A stretch of 10,184 nt of DNA from Candidatus Neomicrothrix sp. UBA881. GTDB lineage: Bacteria; Actinomycetota; Acidimicrobiia; Acidimicrobiales; MedAcidi-G1. This document shows positions 1 through 6,786 of the stretch, piece by piece (position 1 is the stretch's first letter; each line of letters begins with the position of its first letter). Location: contig DBFL01000003.1 in the NCBI GenBank assembly GCA_002294285.1, positions 9,827 through 20,010 on the forward strand, written 5' to 3'. A program made the translations under genes and the position numbers. The notes under the pieces are model-generated. The model made no database searches and was not told where the DNA came from. It was given only the letters and a program-made list of their open reading frames with translations.

Positions 1-40
1 GGCTGAAGCTAATAAAGCATTTGCGCATTATCGCTGGTAA
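1..40 (+). CDS. rpsG: 30S ribosomal protein S7, C-terminal end (partial)
   Basis: Only the last 12 codons are present, in the frame starting at base 2, reading [12 protein letters not shown] and then TAA at 38-40. That matches the C-terminal helix of S7, which in other bacteria reads [13 protein letters not shown] before either stopping or continuing. S7 is a primary 16S rRNA-binding protein of the small-subunit head, near the E site. Ending right after FAHYRW is the short form usual in actinobacteria and many other phyla, unlike the longer E. coli protein. Its position just ahead of fusA is the standard rpsL-rpsG-fusA-tuf order. The start and the rest of the gene lie outside the window. Confidence 0.93.
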   Translation, partial: AEANKAFAHYRW

Positions 41-57
41 AAAATTCAGGAAAACTT

Positions 58-2151
58 ATGGCTAATCGACACCCTCTTGAAAAAACTCGCAATATCGGGA
101 TTATGGCCCATATCGATGCGGGAAAAACTACAACTACTGAAAGAATTTTGTATTACACAGGAGTGAATTACAAAATCGGTGAAGTTCATGAAGGCACAGC
201 GACTATGGACTGGATGGAACAAGAGCAAGAGCGAGGTATTACCATCACTTCGGCAGCGACAAGTTGTTTTTGGAGTGATCACAGAATAAACATTATTGAC
301 ACACCAGGACACGTTGATTTCACGGTTGAAGTAGAGCGTTCTTTAAGAGTTTTGGATGGTGCTATTGCAGTTTTTGACGGAGTTGCTGGAGTAGAACCAC
401 AAACTGAAACAGTTTGGCGTCAAGCTGATCGTCACAATGTTCCAAGAATGTGTTTTATTAACAAAATGGACAGAACTGGAGCTGATTTTTTCTTCTGTCT
501 TGGAACTATAAAAGAGCGTCTTGGATGTAAAGCTGCTGTAATTCAATTGCCTATAGGCGCAGAAGCTGATTTTGCCGGTGTGATTGATTTGGTGACTATG
601 AAAGCTTTGGTTTGGGAAGGTGAAGATCTAGGCGCTTCATGGAATGAAGTAGAAATACCAGATGATCTTAAATCTCAGGCTGATGAATATAGAGCAGAAC
701 TTGTGGATCTTTTAGCAGAGTTTGATGAAACAATTCTTGAAAAATTTGTTGGTGAAGAAGAAATCACTGTTGATGACATGAAAAAAGCGATCCGGCAGGG
801 AACTCTTTCTGGAGATTGTGTGCCAATTTTAACTGGTACAGCTTTCAAGAATAAAGGTGTACAACCACTTCTAGATGCTGTTGTCGAGTACTTGCCTTCA
901 CCACTTGATCTTCCACCTGTCGAAGGTGTTGAGCCAAGGAGTGAGGAAGTTGCCAAACGTGCAGTAAGTGATGATGAACCATTTGCAGCTCTTGCATTTA
1001 AGATTATGACGGATCCACATGTTGGAAAATTAACTTATTTCCGTGTCTATAGCGGCACTTTGGAAAAAGGTGCAACGGTTTTGAATACGCGTTCAAGTTC
1101 GAAAGAGCGGATTGGACGCATCTTAGAAATGCATGCGAATGACCGAGAAGATCTCGATATTGTCAGAACCGGTGACATTGTTGCTGGGGTAGGCATCAAA
1201 GATACGAAAACTGGAGACACGCTTTGCTCACCCGATCATCCTTTAGTGCTAGAGCAACTCGATTTTCCAGATCCAGTAATTCATGTTGCGGTTGAACCCC
1301 GTTCTAAGGCAGATCAGGACAAAATGGGTAAGGCTCTTGGAGCTCTTTCCGACGAAGACCCCACTTTTACAGTTAGAAGTGATGATGAAACGGGTCAGAC
1401 GATTATTGGTGGCATGGGTGAGCTGCATCTTGAAGTTTTAGTTGATCGTATGTTGCGTGAATTCCGTGTTGATGCCAATGTGGGTAAACCACAAGTCGCC
1501 TATCGAGAAACGATTACCAAGACTGTAGAAAATTATCGATATACCCATAAAAAACAAACTGGTGGGTCAGGGCAGTTTGCTGAGATAGTAGCTACCGTAG
1601 AACCTTTGACAGATACAGATAGTGAGAAAACTTACGATTTCGAGGACAAAGTAACAGGTGGGCGAATCCCGAAAGAGTATATTCCTGCTGTTGATGCTGG
1701 TATTCAGTCTGCAATGACTTCGGGAGTTTTAGCAGGTTTTCAGGTCTTAGGGATGAAAGTAACTCTTAATGATGGAAAGCATCATGATGTTGATTCATCT
1801 GAGATGGCATTTAAAATCGCGGCGCAATCTTGGTTTAGAGAAGTAATAAAACAAGCTAAACCAGTCCTTTTAGAGCCAATTTTTGCTGTAGAAGTAGTAA
1901 CTCCTGAAGACTATATGGGAGATGTTGTAGGTGATTTAAATTCCAGAAGAGGCAAAGTCGGACAAATGGAAGCAAGAGGAAATAATCAAGTTGTTACTGC
2001 ACAGGTGCCACTATCTGAGATGTTCGGCTATGCTACAGACTTGCGTTCACGTACTCAAGGGCGTGCAACGTATACAATGCAGTTCGATTCGTATCAACAA
2101 ACTCCTTCTTCAGTTCAGGAAGAGATTGTCACTCGAATCCGCGGTGAATAA
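58..2151 (+). CDS. fusA: Translation elongation factor G
   Basis: This encodes EF-G (697 aa, normal length), the cytoplasmic GTPase that drives tRNA-mRNA translocation and, with RRF, ribosome recycling. The G domain motifs are all visible: AHIDAGKT (17-24), the switch I RGITIT (59-64), DTPGH (81-85), NKMD (135-138) and the TGTAFKN region (259-265). Domain II follows from about residue 305, and domain III includes [10 protein letters not shown] (451-460). Domain IV begins near 485 and carries the tip loops GGSGQF (502-507) and HHDVDSSE (575-582). Domain V contains [15 protein letters not shown] (618-632). The ATG at 58 is preceded by an AGGA Shine-Dalgarno at 48-51 with a 6-base spacer, 17 bases after the rpsG stop, so it is probably cotranscribed with rpsG. 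No catalytic or motif residue is missing. Confidence 0.98.
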   Translation: MANRHPLEKTRNIGIMAHIDAGKTTTTERILYYTGVNYKIGEVHEGTATMDWMEQEQERGITITSAATSCFWSDHRINIIDTPGHVDFTVEVERSLRVLDGAIAVFDGVAGVEPQTETVWRQADRHNVPRMCFINKMDRTGADFFFCLGTIKERLGCKAAVIQLPIGAEADFAGVIDLVTMKALVWEGEDLGASWNEVEIPDDLKSQADEYRAELVDLLAEFDETILEKFVGEEEITVDDMKKAIRQGTLSGDCVPILTGTAFKNKGVQPLLDAVVEYLPSPLDLPPVEGVEPRSEEVAKRAVSDDEPFAALAFKIMTDPHVGKLTYFRVYSGTLEKGATVLNTRSSSKERIGRILEMHANDREDLDIVRTGDIVAGVGIKDTKTGDTLCSPDHPLVLEQLDFPDPVIHVAVEPRSKADQDKMGKALGALSDEDPTFTVRSDDETGQTIIGGMGELHLEVLVDRMLREFRVDANVGKPQVAYRETITKTVENYRYTHKKQTGGSGQFAEIVATVEPLTDTDSEKTYDFEDKVTGGRIPKEYIPAVDAGIQSAMTSGVLAGFQVLGMKVTLNDGKHHDVDSSEMAFKIAAQSWFREVIKQAKPVLLEPIFAVEVVTPEDYMGDVVGDLNSRRGKVGQMEARGNNQVVTAQVPLSEMFGYATDLRSRTQGRATYTMQFDSYQQTPSSVQEEIVTRIRGE

Positions 2152-2154
2152 ACT
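2126..2154 (+). promoter_or_regulatory. Candidate internal promoter for tuf
   Basis: TTGTCA at 2126-2131 (5 of 6 to the -35 consensus) lies 17 bases ahead of TAAACT at 2149-2154 (4 of 6 to the -10 consensus), spanning the last fusA codons and its stop. A start about 7 bases later would give tuf a leader of roughly 45 bases. Separate tuf promoters between fusA and tuf are known in actinobacteria and other bacteria. The match is by eye, and such matches occur by chance in AT-rich DNA. Confidence 0.33.
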
Positions 2155-2206
2155 TAAACTTACTGAGAAGGTAAAATAAAACAATAGAGAAACTCGAGGG
2201 AGAGTC

Positions 2207-3397
2207 ATGGCTAAGGCCCAGTTCGAAAGAAATAAGCCCCACGTAAATGTGGGAACAATGGGACATATCGATCACGGTAAGACAACTCTTACTGCGGCGA
2301 TAACCAAGGTATTGTCGGATTCAGATCCAGACAATACAGCGTTTACAGCATTTGAGAATATTGATAATGCACCAGAAGAGCGTGAACGAGGTATTACTAT
2401 CAACGTTTCACATGTCGAGTATGAAACCGGCAATAGGCACTATGCCCATGTCGACATGCCCGGACACGCTGATTACATCAAAAATATGATCACAGGTGCG
2501 GCTCAAGTTGATGGAGCTATTTTGGTAGTTTCAGCAGCAGATGGGCCAATGCCTCAAACTAGGGAGCACGTTTTGCTTGCCCGACAAGTTGGAGTTCCGA
2601 AGATCATTGTTGCATTGAACAAGTGTGACGTCGTAGATGATGAGGAACTTTTGGAACTCGTAGAAATGGAAGTTAGGGATCTTTTGAATGAATATGAATT
2701 CCCTGGTGACGACACTCCAATAGTTAGAGTTTCTGCACTTAAAGCCTTGGAAGGTGATGGTGATTCCGCAGCTCAAATTCTTGATTTGATGAGTCAGGTA
2801 GACGAATATATTCCACAGCCTGAGCGTGATGTTGATAAGCCATTCCTTATGCCTATCGAGGATGTTTTCTCTATCACCGGTCGTGGAACAGTGGTAACAG
2901 GCCGTGTAGAACAGGGCAAAGTTAATACTGGCGACACTATTGAAATAGTTGGTATCAAAGATACAACTGAAACAACTTGTACCGGTGTTGAGATGTTCAG
3001 GAAGCTTCTTGATGAGGGTATAGCTGGAGACAACATCGGCGCTTTGCTTCGTGGAGTTGATAAAGAAGATGTCCAGAGAGGTCAGGTTTTGGCAGCTCCT
3101 GGGTCAATAACACCACATACTCAGTTTGAGGCAGAGGTTTATGTTCTAACTAAAGAAGAAGGCGGACGTCACAAACCATTCTTCTCTAATTACAGACCTC
3201 AGTTTTACTTCAGAACAACTGACGTAACCGGAAGTATTGCTCTACCAGAAGGAACTGAAATGTGCATACCAGGTGATAATACAACCATGACTGTTGAATT
3301 AATCGCCCCGATTGCCATGGACGAAGGTCTTCGATTTGCTATTCGTGAAGGTGGCAGGACTGTTGGTGCTGGTGCTGTGACGAAAGTAATTAAGTAG
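2207..3397 (+). CDS. tuf: Translation elongation factor Tu
   Basis: This is EF-Tu (396 aa, normal length), the GTPase that carries aminoacyl-tRNA to the ribosomal A site. The G domain shows GHIDHGKT (19-26), RGITI (61-65), DMPGH (83-87), NKCD (138-141) and SALK (176-179). Domain II carries [12 protein letters not shown] around 227-238, and domain III carries [25 protein letters not shown], ending in the typical [19 protein letters not shown]. The start is fixed by [24 protein letters not shown] and a GAGGG Shine-Dalgarno at 2196-2200. The gap from fusA is 55 bases, the largest in the str block, leaving room for a tuf promoter. Two conservative oddities are seen: Ile21 where Val is common in the hydrophobic gate, and Met84 in place of the usual Cys or Ala in the D-x-PGH motif. 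Confidence 0.98.
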   Translation: MAKAQFERNKPHVNVGTMGHIDHGKTTLTAAITKVLSDSDPDNTAFTAFENIDNAPEERERGITINVSHVEYETGNRHYAHVDMPGHADYIKNMITGAAQVDGAILVVSAADGPMPQTREHVLLARQVGVPKIIVALNKCDVVDDEELLELVEMEVRDLLNEYEFPGDDTPIVRVSALKALEGDGDSAAQILDLMSQVDEYIPQPERDVDKPFLMPIEDVFSITGRGTVVTGRVEQGKVNTGDTIEIVGIKDTTETTCTGVEMFRKLLDEGIAGDNIGALLRGVDKEDVQRGQVLAAPGSITPHTQFEAEVYVLTKEEGGRHKPFFSNYRPQFYFRTTDVTGSIALPEGTEMCIPGDNTTMTVELIAPIAMDEGLRFAIREGGRTVGAGAVTKVIK

Positions 3398-3412
3398 TAC
3401 ACGGACAAATCT

Positions 3413-3733
3413 ATGGCAGCTAGTCAGAAAATAAGAATCAGGCTTAAAGCCTACGATCATGAGGTTATTGACCAATCAGCAAAAAAAATTGTTGAGACTG
3501 TTAAGAGAACTCAGGCAGATCTTCGCGGGCCGGTACCCTTACCTACGGAAAAGCACCGTTACACGGTGATTCGTGGTCCATTTAAGGATAAAGATTCACG
3601 TGAACATTTTGAGATGAGGATCCATAAGCGACTTCTCGATATTCTTAATCCTTCACCTAAGACGGTTGATTCTCTTCAAAGACTAGATTTGCCTGCTGGT
3701 ATAGATATAGAAATTAAAATCCAACAGACCTAG
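3413..3733 (+). CDS. rpsJ: 30S ribosomal protein S10
   Basis: S10 (106 aa; the family is usually 101-106) is a small-subunit head protein that also acts as NusE in transcription antitermination with NusB. The sequence shows the diagnostic [27 protein letters not shown] start, the [31 protein letters not shown] centre including the long extended loop, and the [32 protein letters not shown] end. It follows tuf by 15 bases; only a weak GGA (3403-3405) serves as ribosome binding site, so translation may depend on coupling to tuf. In most bacteria rpsJ is directly followed by rplC. Here it is the last gene of the str side, and its stop TAG overlaps the stop of the opposing membrane-protein gene in one CTAG. 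No clear Rho-independent terminator follows. Confidence 0.97.
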   Translation: MAASQKIRIRLKAYDHEVIDQSAKKIVETVKRTQADLRGPVPLPTEKHRYTVIRGPFKDKDSREHFEMRIHKRLLDILNPSPKTVDSLQRLDLPAGIDIEIKIQQT

Positions 3734-4878
3734 TTGTCGTCAGTTATTTCTTCACTAGGCATTTCTGCGGTTTTATTTCTATTTAGAGATCCCTCTCTTT
3801 CGGTTTTTGTAGATAGTAGTTCTTCCGAAACTTCGTGTCTTTGAGCTACTGACGCGATTACTGATTGGATAGTTGCGGCAGCAGGGAGAGCTAACAAAGC
3901 ACCTACGACTCCCAGTATTGCGGATCCGGCAATTACTGAACCAAATGCCACGGCTGGATGGATTTGCATGGTGTGAGATGTAATGCGGGGAGAGATGAGA
4001 TAATTCTCTATTTGTTGGTATATAGCGATTGTTACAATAACCCATAACCCATCAACGGGTTCTCCTAAAAGTCCTACGATCAATGGCAAAACACCTGCAA
4101 TATAGGTGCCTACAACAGGCACAAACTGAGAAATAACCCCAACCCATAAAGCAAGTGCCAGAGAGGAAGGCAGTCCTATTATTTCAAAGACCACCCAATG
4201 TATTGCACCTGAAAGTACAGCTAGGACACTTCTCGAAAGTATGTATCCTCCAGTCTTAGATACTGCAAGGTCCCAAACTTCTAGTATTTGCCCTTGACGT
4301 TTAGGAGCTAGAAAAGAACAGACTAGTTTCCTAACTTTTGGGCCCTCAGCTACTAAATAGAAAGAGAAAAGGGCAACTGTGAAGAGTTGGAACAAAACAT
4401 TTGCTACGGTGGTGCCGAAGCGTGCAAGATCATCGGCCACGTCTCCTAGCCACTTAGCTAGAGCTCCTGAGTCGTATTTCGCTTGAAGATCAGAAGTGGC
4501 ATTTTCAATTCCAAAATTGTCATCAAGAAAATCATCTATGTCAGATAAGTAAGTTGGAATATTGTTGTTAAATTCGGTGACTTGGTCAGCTAGTAGAGAC
4601 CCCACTTGAAAACCAAATCCTCCAATTGCAGCAAAACAAACTAGAAAAGTTATTGCTGTGCCCAACCCTCTTCTTACTCCTAATTTTTCAAGTCTGTTCA
4701 CTGCAGGTTCTAGAGCGAAAGAGAGAAATAAAGAGACTAAAAGAATAATTAAGAGAGGTCGTAAAGCAGATACAACACCGCGAAGATACCAAAGTAGGAT
4801 AAATCCACCTAAAAGAGCTCCTATCGATTTAATTACCCATTTAGGCAGTTTTTCGTTGGTTTTTACTTGATTTTCCAA
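3730..4878 (-). CDS. AI-2E (PerM/UPF0118) family membrane protein
   Basis: This 382-aa integral membrane protein has the layout of the AI-2E/PerM family. There are two N-terminal hydrophobic segments (about 16-32 and 38-56) and a third near 72-92. A soluble, Asp-rich region follows (about 100-150). The remaining membrane segments lie near 158-177, 213-234, 238-270, 276-293 and 308-338. Family signatures seen are [21 protein letters not shown] (240-260), [13 protein letters not shown] (288-300) and [29 protein letters not shown] (307-335). The polar C-terminal tail (345-382) is probably cytoplasmic. Members have been linked to autoinducer-2 export or to Na+(Li+)/H+ antiport, so the substrate cannot be stated. 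The start is TTG (4876-4878 on the complement) with GGGA 9 bases upstream; no ATG lies nearby. It is convergent with rpsJ and divergent from rplC, an unusual place for such a gene. Confidence 0.9.
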   Translation of the reverse strand: MENQVKTNEKLPKWVIKSIGALLGGFILLWYLRGVVSALRPLLIILLVSLFLSFALEPAVNRLEKLGVRRGLGTAITFLVCFAAIGGFGFQVGSLLADQVTEFNNNIPTYLSDIDDFLDDNFGIENATSDLQAKYDSGALAKWLGDVADDLARFGTTVANVLFQLFTVALFSFYLVAEGPKVRKLVCSFLAPKRQGQILEVWDLAVSKTGGYILSRSVLAVLSGAIHWVVFEIIGLPSSLALALWVGVISQFVPVVGTYIAGVLPLIVGLLGEPVDGLWVIVTIAIYQQIENYLISPRITSHTMQIHPAVAFGSVIAGSAILGVVGALLALPAAATIQSVIASVAQRHEVSEELLSTKTEREGSLNRNKTAEMPSEEITDDN

Positions 4879-4887
4879 GGATTATGA

Positions 4888-4891
4888 TCCC
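4888..4891 (-). promoter_or_regulatory. Ribosome binding site of the AI-2E family gene
   Basis: On the complement, GGGA lies 9 bases ahead of the TTG start at 4878. It is the only purine-rich Shine-Dalgarno-like element near the N-terminus and supports the TTG start. A weak promoter pair on the same strand (TTGGAA at 4933-4928, CACAAT at 4909-4904, 18-base spacer, each 4 of 6 to consensus) would place the transcript start near 4897. Confidence 0.4.
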
Positions 4892-4993
4892 AGTTGTATT
4901 TTTATTGTGGAACTAATAAAAAGGTACTTCCAAAAGAGTCACTGGAATGGGATATTTAGCGCAAAGTTATCTTTATTAGAGTGATTTTCGGTT

Positions 4994-5012
4994 GTGCATA
5001 GTGATTATGCGC
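4994..5012. repeat. Inverted repeat just upstream of the putative rplC promoter
   Basis: GTGCATA at 4994-5000 and TATGCGC at 5006-5012 pair over 7 positions (one G-T wobble) around a GTGAT centre. Lying about 20 bases upstream of the extended -10, it could be a protein-binding site or a short hairpin. Its function is unknown. Confidence 0.4.
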
Positions 5013-5032
5013 CGTATCGTTATCAGTCGGTG

Positions 5033-5041
5033 TGTTATAAA
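5033..5041 (+). promoter_or_regulatory. Putative extended -10 promoter of the rplC operon
   Basis: TGTTATAAA at 5033-5041 fits an extended -10 (TGn followed by TATAAA, 5 of 6 to TATAAT). No good -35 lies 16-18 bases upstream, which an extended -10 can tolerate. Transcription from about 5048 would leave a leader of about 155 bases before rplC. The operon needs some promoter here because the opposing AI-2E gene cuts it off from tuf-rpsJ. A second candidate is TATAAA at 5154-5159, which also lacks a -35. Confidence 0.42.
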
Positions 5042-5069
5042 TTTGCACCAAAGCTGACGTCCATTAAGG

Positions 5070-5139
5070 CCCAAAAATAGTTGGGAACCGAATGGCAAAA
5101 CCGTAATCAGCGCTCCGCCGGGGGTTCCCGAGCGGAGCG
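5070..5139 (+). promoter_or_regulatory. Structured 5' leader with alternative pairings ahead of rplC
   Basis: Segment B, TTGGGAACC (5081-5089), can pair in two ways. It can close a small hairpin with CCCAA at 5070-5074 (5 bp, loop AAATAG). Alternatively it can pair with GGTTCCCGA at 5123-5131 (9 bp with one G-U), which is the inner part of the GC-rich hairpin at 5111-5139. The two states are mutually exclusive for segment B, and the second either opens the inner stem or forms a pseudoknot with its loop. This resembles regulatory leaders of ribosomal-protein operons, such as the L4-controlled S10 leader of E. coli, but I do not recognise it as any named family. Confidence 0.35.
5111..5139 (+). 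other. GC-rich stem-loop in the rplC leader
   Basis: The outer arms CGCTCCGC (5111-5118) and GCGGAGCG (5132-5139) are perfectly complementary. The inner arms CGGG (5119-5122) and CCCG (5127-5130) extend the stem to 12 bp, with a single bulged A at 5131 and a GGTT loop. It is far more GC-rich than its surroundings. Only three T bases follow, so it does not look like a classical terminator. Confidence 0.75.
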
Positions 5140-5202
5140 TTTGCATGGGTTTATATAAATGCAAGTTAATGAGAGTTCGTTTAGTGCGCGTAGGAAAGCG
5201 AT

Positions 5203-5844
5203 ATGGCTAATAAAGCGATAGTGGGAGAAAAGGTCGGAATGACCCAGGTGTGGGATGAAAATAATTCCGTGATCCCTGTAACAGTTTTACGAATTAGGCC
5301 GAATCGTGTTGTGCGGATTAAAACTACAGAACGTGATGGTTATAGTGCGCTCCAAGTCACTTTTGGAGAAAAAGACGATCAGAAATTAACAAGACCAGAA
5401 GCTGGGCATTTTGCTTCCAATGGTGTTAATCCGGGAGTGCAGTTAGTGGAGCTTCGTTTAGATGATGTAGAAGGATATGAAGTGGGTCAAGAATTGACTG
5501 TCGAGACTCTCGCAGAGGATTTGAGAGTTGATGTGACTTCAGTCAGTAAAGGTAAGGGTTTCGCAGGAGCTATGAAGAGACATGGCTTTAAAGGTCAAAG
5601 AGCTTCTCATGGCGCTCATAAAGTTCATCGTAAACCTGGAGCGGTGGGTCAATGTGCAACACCATCAAGAATCTTTAAAGGAAAAAAACTTCCTGGAAGA
5701 ATGGGAAATCAGAAGACAACGATTCTTAATCTTCAAGTTGTACAAGCAGATGCAGAAAAAGAACTTTTGTTAATCAAGGGTTCTGTGCCAGGTCCTAATG
5801 GTTCAACTGTGTTGATCAGAGATGCTGTAAAGGGAGCAGTTTGA
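5203..5844 (+). CDS. rplC: 50S ribosomal protein L3
   Basis: L3 (213 aa, normal length) is an early-assembly 23S rRNA-binding protein whose long internal loop reaches toward the peptidyl-transferase centre. Diagnostic stretches are IVGEKVGMTQVWDENNSVIPVTVL (6-29), RPEAGHFA (64-71), SVSKGKGFAGAMKRHGF (113-129), HRKPGAVGQCATPSRIFKGKKLPGRMG (142-168) and the LLLIKGSVPGPNGS end. The ATG has AGGA at 5192-5195 with a 7-base spacer. It is the first gene of the downstream operon and starts after a 324-base intergenic region. By alignment with E. coli L3, the methylated Gln150 corresponds to Ala152 here; the CATP form is, from memory, common in actinobacteria. Its stop overlaps the rplD start by one base. 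Confidence 0.97.
   Translation: MANKAIVGEKVGMTQVWDENNSVIPVTVLRIRPNRVVRIKTTERDGYSALQVTFGEKDDQKLTRPEAGHFASNGVNPGVQLVELRLDDVEGYEVGQELTVETLAEDLRVDVTSVSKGKGFAGAMKRHGFKGQRASHGAHKVHRKPGAVGQCATPSRIFKGKKLPGRMGNQKTTILNLQVVQADAEKELLLIKGSVPGPNGSTVLIRDAVKGAV
5831..5836 (+). promoter_or_regulatory. Ribosome binding site that decides the rplD start
   Basis: AGGGAG at 5831-5836, inside the end of rplC, is 7 bases ahead of the ATG at 5844 but only 4 ahead of the in-frame TTG at 5841. Spacing and codon preference both favour the ATG, giving a TGATG stop-start overlap. Confidence 0.6.
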
Positions 5845-6497
5845 TGGTTGCAGTAGATGTTAAAGACTTAACTGGCTCCAAGAAAGGCACAGTAGATTTA
5901 GATCCGCAAACTTTTGGACTTGAGCCAAATGTTGCTGTCATGCATCAAGTAGTTACTGCTCAACTAGCAGCTAGGCGTAGTGGAACCCAGAGCACAAAGA
6001 CAAGAGCAGAAGTCCGAGGTGGGGGAGCTAAGCCTTGGCGTCAAAAAGGGACTGGTCGTGCTCGACACGGTTCAATTCGTTCACCACAATGGCGTGGCGG
6101 TGGAGTGGCGTTGGGACCTAAACCACGTGATTACTCACAAAAGACACCTAAAAAGATGGTGCGTTTGGCATTAAGGTCAGCTCTATCAGATAGAGCTGCT
6201 TCAGAACGTGTGGTCGTAGTAGATGAGTGGAATTTCGAGTTGCCAAAAACAAAAGAAGCAGTGAATGCTCTTGAGGCATTAGGGGTAGACGGCAGAGTAT
6301 TGGTGGTTGTCAATCAGAATGATCTAAATACCTGGAGAAGTTTTTCAAATCTGAATCAAGTACACGTCATATCACCTAATGAACTAAATGCTTATGATGT
6401 TTTAGTAAATGATTGGGTTGTATTTACGAAGAGCACTCTACCTGACGCTGTTTCGGGTAAAGAATCAGAAAGTAAGGCCGAGAGTGAGCAGTCATGA
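5844..6497 (+). CDS. rplD: 50S ribosomal protein L4
   Basis: L4 (217 aa from this start; the family is about 200-220) binds 23S rRNA domain I, and its extended loop lines the exit tunnel together with L22. In E. coli it is also the autogenous repressor of the S10 operon. Visible here are the globular N-terminus, the basic extended loop RRSGTQSTKTRAEVRGGGAKPWRQKGTGRARHGSIRSPQWRGGGVA (about 44-88), and the conserved KTPKKMVRLALRSALSDRA region (about 100-118). A short polar tail, [13 protein letters not shown], ends the protein. The in-frame TTG at 5841 would add one residue, but ATG 5844 has the better spaced Shine-Dalgarno. The stop overlaps the rplW start as ATGA, suggesting translational coupling. 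Confidence 0.96.
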   Translation: MVAVDVKDLTGSKKGTVDLDPQTFGLEPNVAVMHQVVTAQLAARRSGTQSTKTRAEVRGGGAKPWRQKGTGRARHGSIRSPQWRGGGVALGPKPRDYSQKTPKKMVRLALRSALSDRAASERVVVVDEWNFELPKTKEAVNALEALGVDGRVLVVVNQNDLNTWRSFSNLNQVHVISPNELNAYDVLVNDWVVFTKSTLPDAVSGKESESKAESEQS

Positions 6498-6784
6498 AAG
6501 ATCTTAGAGACGTGATAATTAGACCGATTGTTTCGGAGAAATCTTTTACCCTTTTGGAACAGAATGTTTTTGCTTTTGAAGTTCATAAATCTGCTTCAAA
6601 ACCTGAAATTAGAGATGCTGTGGAAACAATTTTTGATGTGAGTGTTTTGAAGGTAAATACTTTGAATCGTAAGGGAAAATTAAAGAGAAATCGTCGCAAA
6701 CCAACTATGACCAAACGACCTGATGTGAAAAGGGCTTATGTGACCCTCGCTGAAGGTGACTCGATCGAATTGTTTGAGGTCTGA
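6494..6784 (+). CDS. rplW: 50S ribosomal protein L23
   Basis: L23 (96 aa, normal length) sits at the mouth of the polypeptide exit tunnel, where it docks trigger factor and the signal recognition particle. The family start is seen as [26 protein letters not shown] (5-30). The helix [25 protein letters not shown] follows, then the basic loop [27 protein letters not shown], and the protein closes with a short acidic end. The ATG overlaps the rplD stop by four bases (ATGA at 6494-6497). The Shine-Dalgarno is weak (GAGTGAG, 6482-6488), consistent with coupled translation from rplD. The rplB start follows after two bases. Confidence 0.96.
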   Translation: MKDLRDVIIRPIVSEKSFTLLEQNVFAFEVHKSASKPEIRDAVETIFDVSVLKVNTLNRKGKLKRNRRKPTMTKRPDVKRAYVTLAEGDSIELFEV

Positions 6785-6786
6785 TT

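Larger units (their letters stand above)
4879..5202. other. Intergenic region between the divergent AI-2E gene and rplC
   Basis: These 324 bases have no credible gene. From left to right they hold: the putative minus-strand promoter and ribosome binding site of the AI-2E gene (4888-4933); a perfect 8-bp inverted repeat (CTAATAAA 4913-4920, TTTATTAG 4972-4979); a 7-bp inverted repeat (4994-5012); a plus-strand extended -10 (5033-5041); a leader with a small hairpin (5070-5085) and a GC-rich hairpin (5111-5139); a second AT-rich -10-like stretch (5151-5160); and the rplC Shine-Dalgarno (AGGA, 5192-5195). I see no T-rich terminator in either direction. Confidence 0.75.

Noticed and set aside
3729..3759. 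CCTAGT (3729-3734) and ACTAGG (3754-3759) as a terminator stem between the convergent genes.
   Set aside because: The stem is only 6 bp with a 19-base loop and no T tract, and it lies within coding sequence on the minus strand.
4658..4870. A 70-codon plus-strand open frame inside the AI-2E gene.
   Set aside because: It is antisense to a well-supported membrane protein and has a composition typical of a reverse-frame shadow.
4992..5020. TTGTGC (4992-4997) with TATCGT (5015-5020), spacer 17, as the rplC promoter.
   Set aside because: Only 3 of 6 and 4 of 6 consensus matches. The extended -10 at 5033-5041 is better.
5119..5131. The GGGGGTTCCCG stretch as part of a tRNA T-arm.
   Set aside because: No acceptor, D or anticodon arms can be laid out around it, and the bases are explained by the perfect hairpin.
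5111..5139. The GC-rich hairpin as a Rho-independent terminator.
   Set aside because: Only three T bases follow on the plus strand, there is no T run on the minus strand either, and it lies ahead of the gene it would block. A leader structure is the better reading.
4976..5164. A 62-codon minus-strand open frame across the rplC leader.
   Set aside because: It begins with TTG, has no Shine-Dalgarno, resembles no family I know, and runs through the hairpin and promoter-like elements. It looks like chance.
5582..5773. A 63-codon plus-strand frame inside rplC.
   Set aside because: It is fully contained in the conserved L3 gene in another frame and has no independent support.
5841..5843. TTG at 5841 as the rplD start.
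   Set aside because: ATG at 5844 is in frame, has better spacing (7 bases) from AGGGAG, and forms the TGATG overlap seen at other junctions in this operon.
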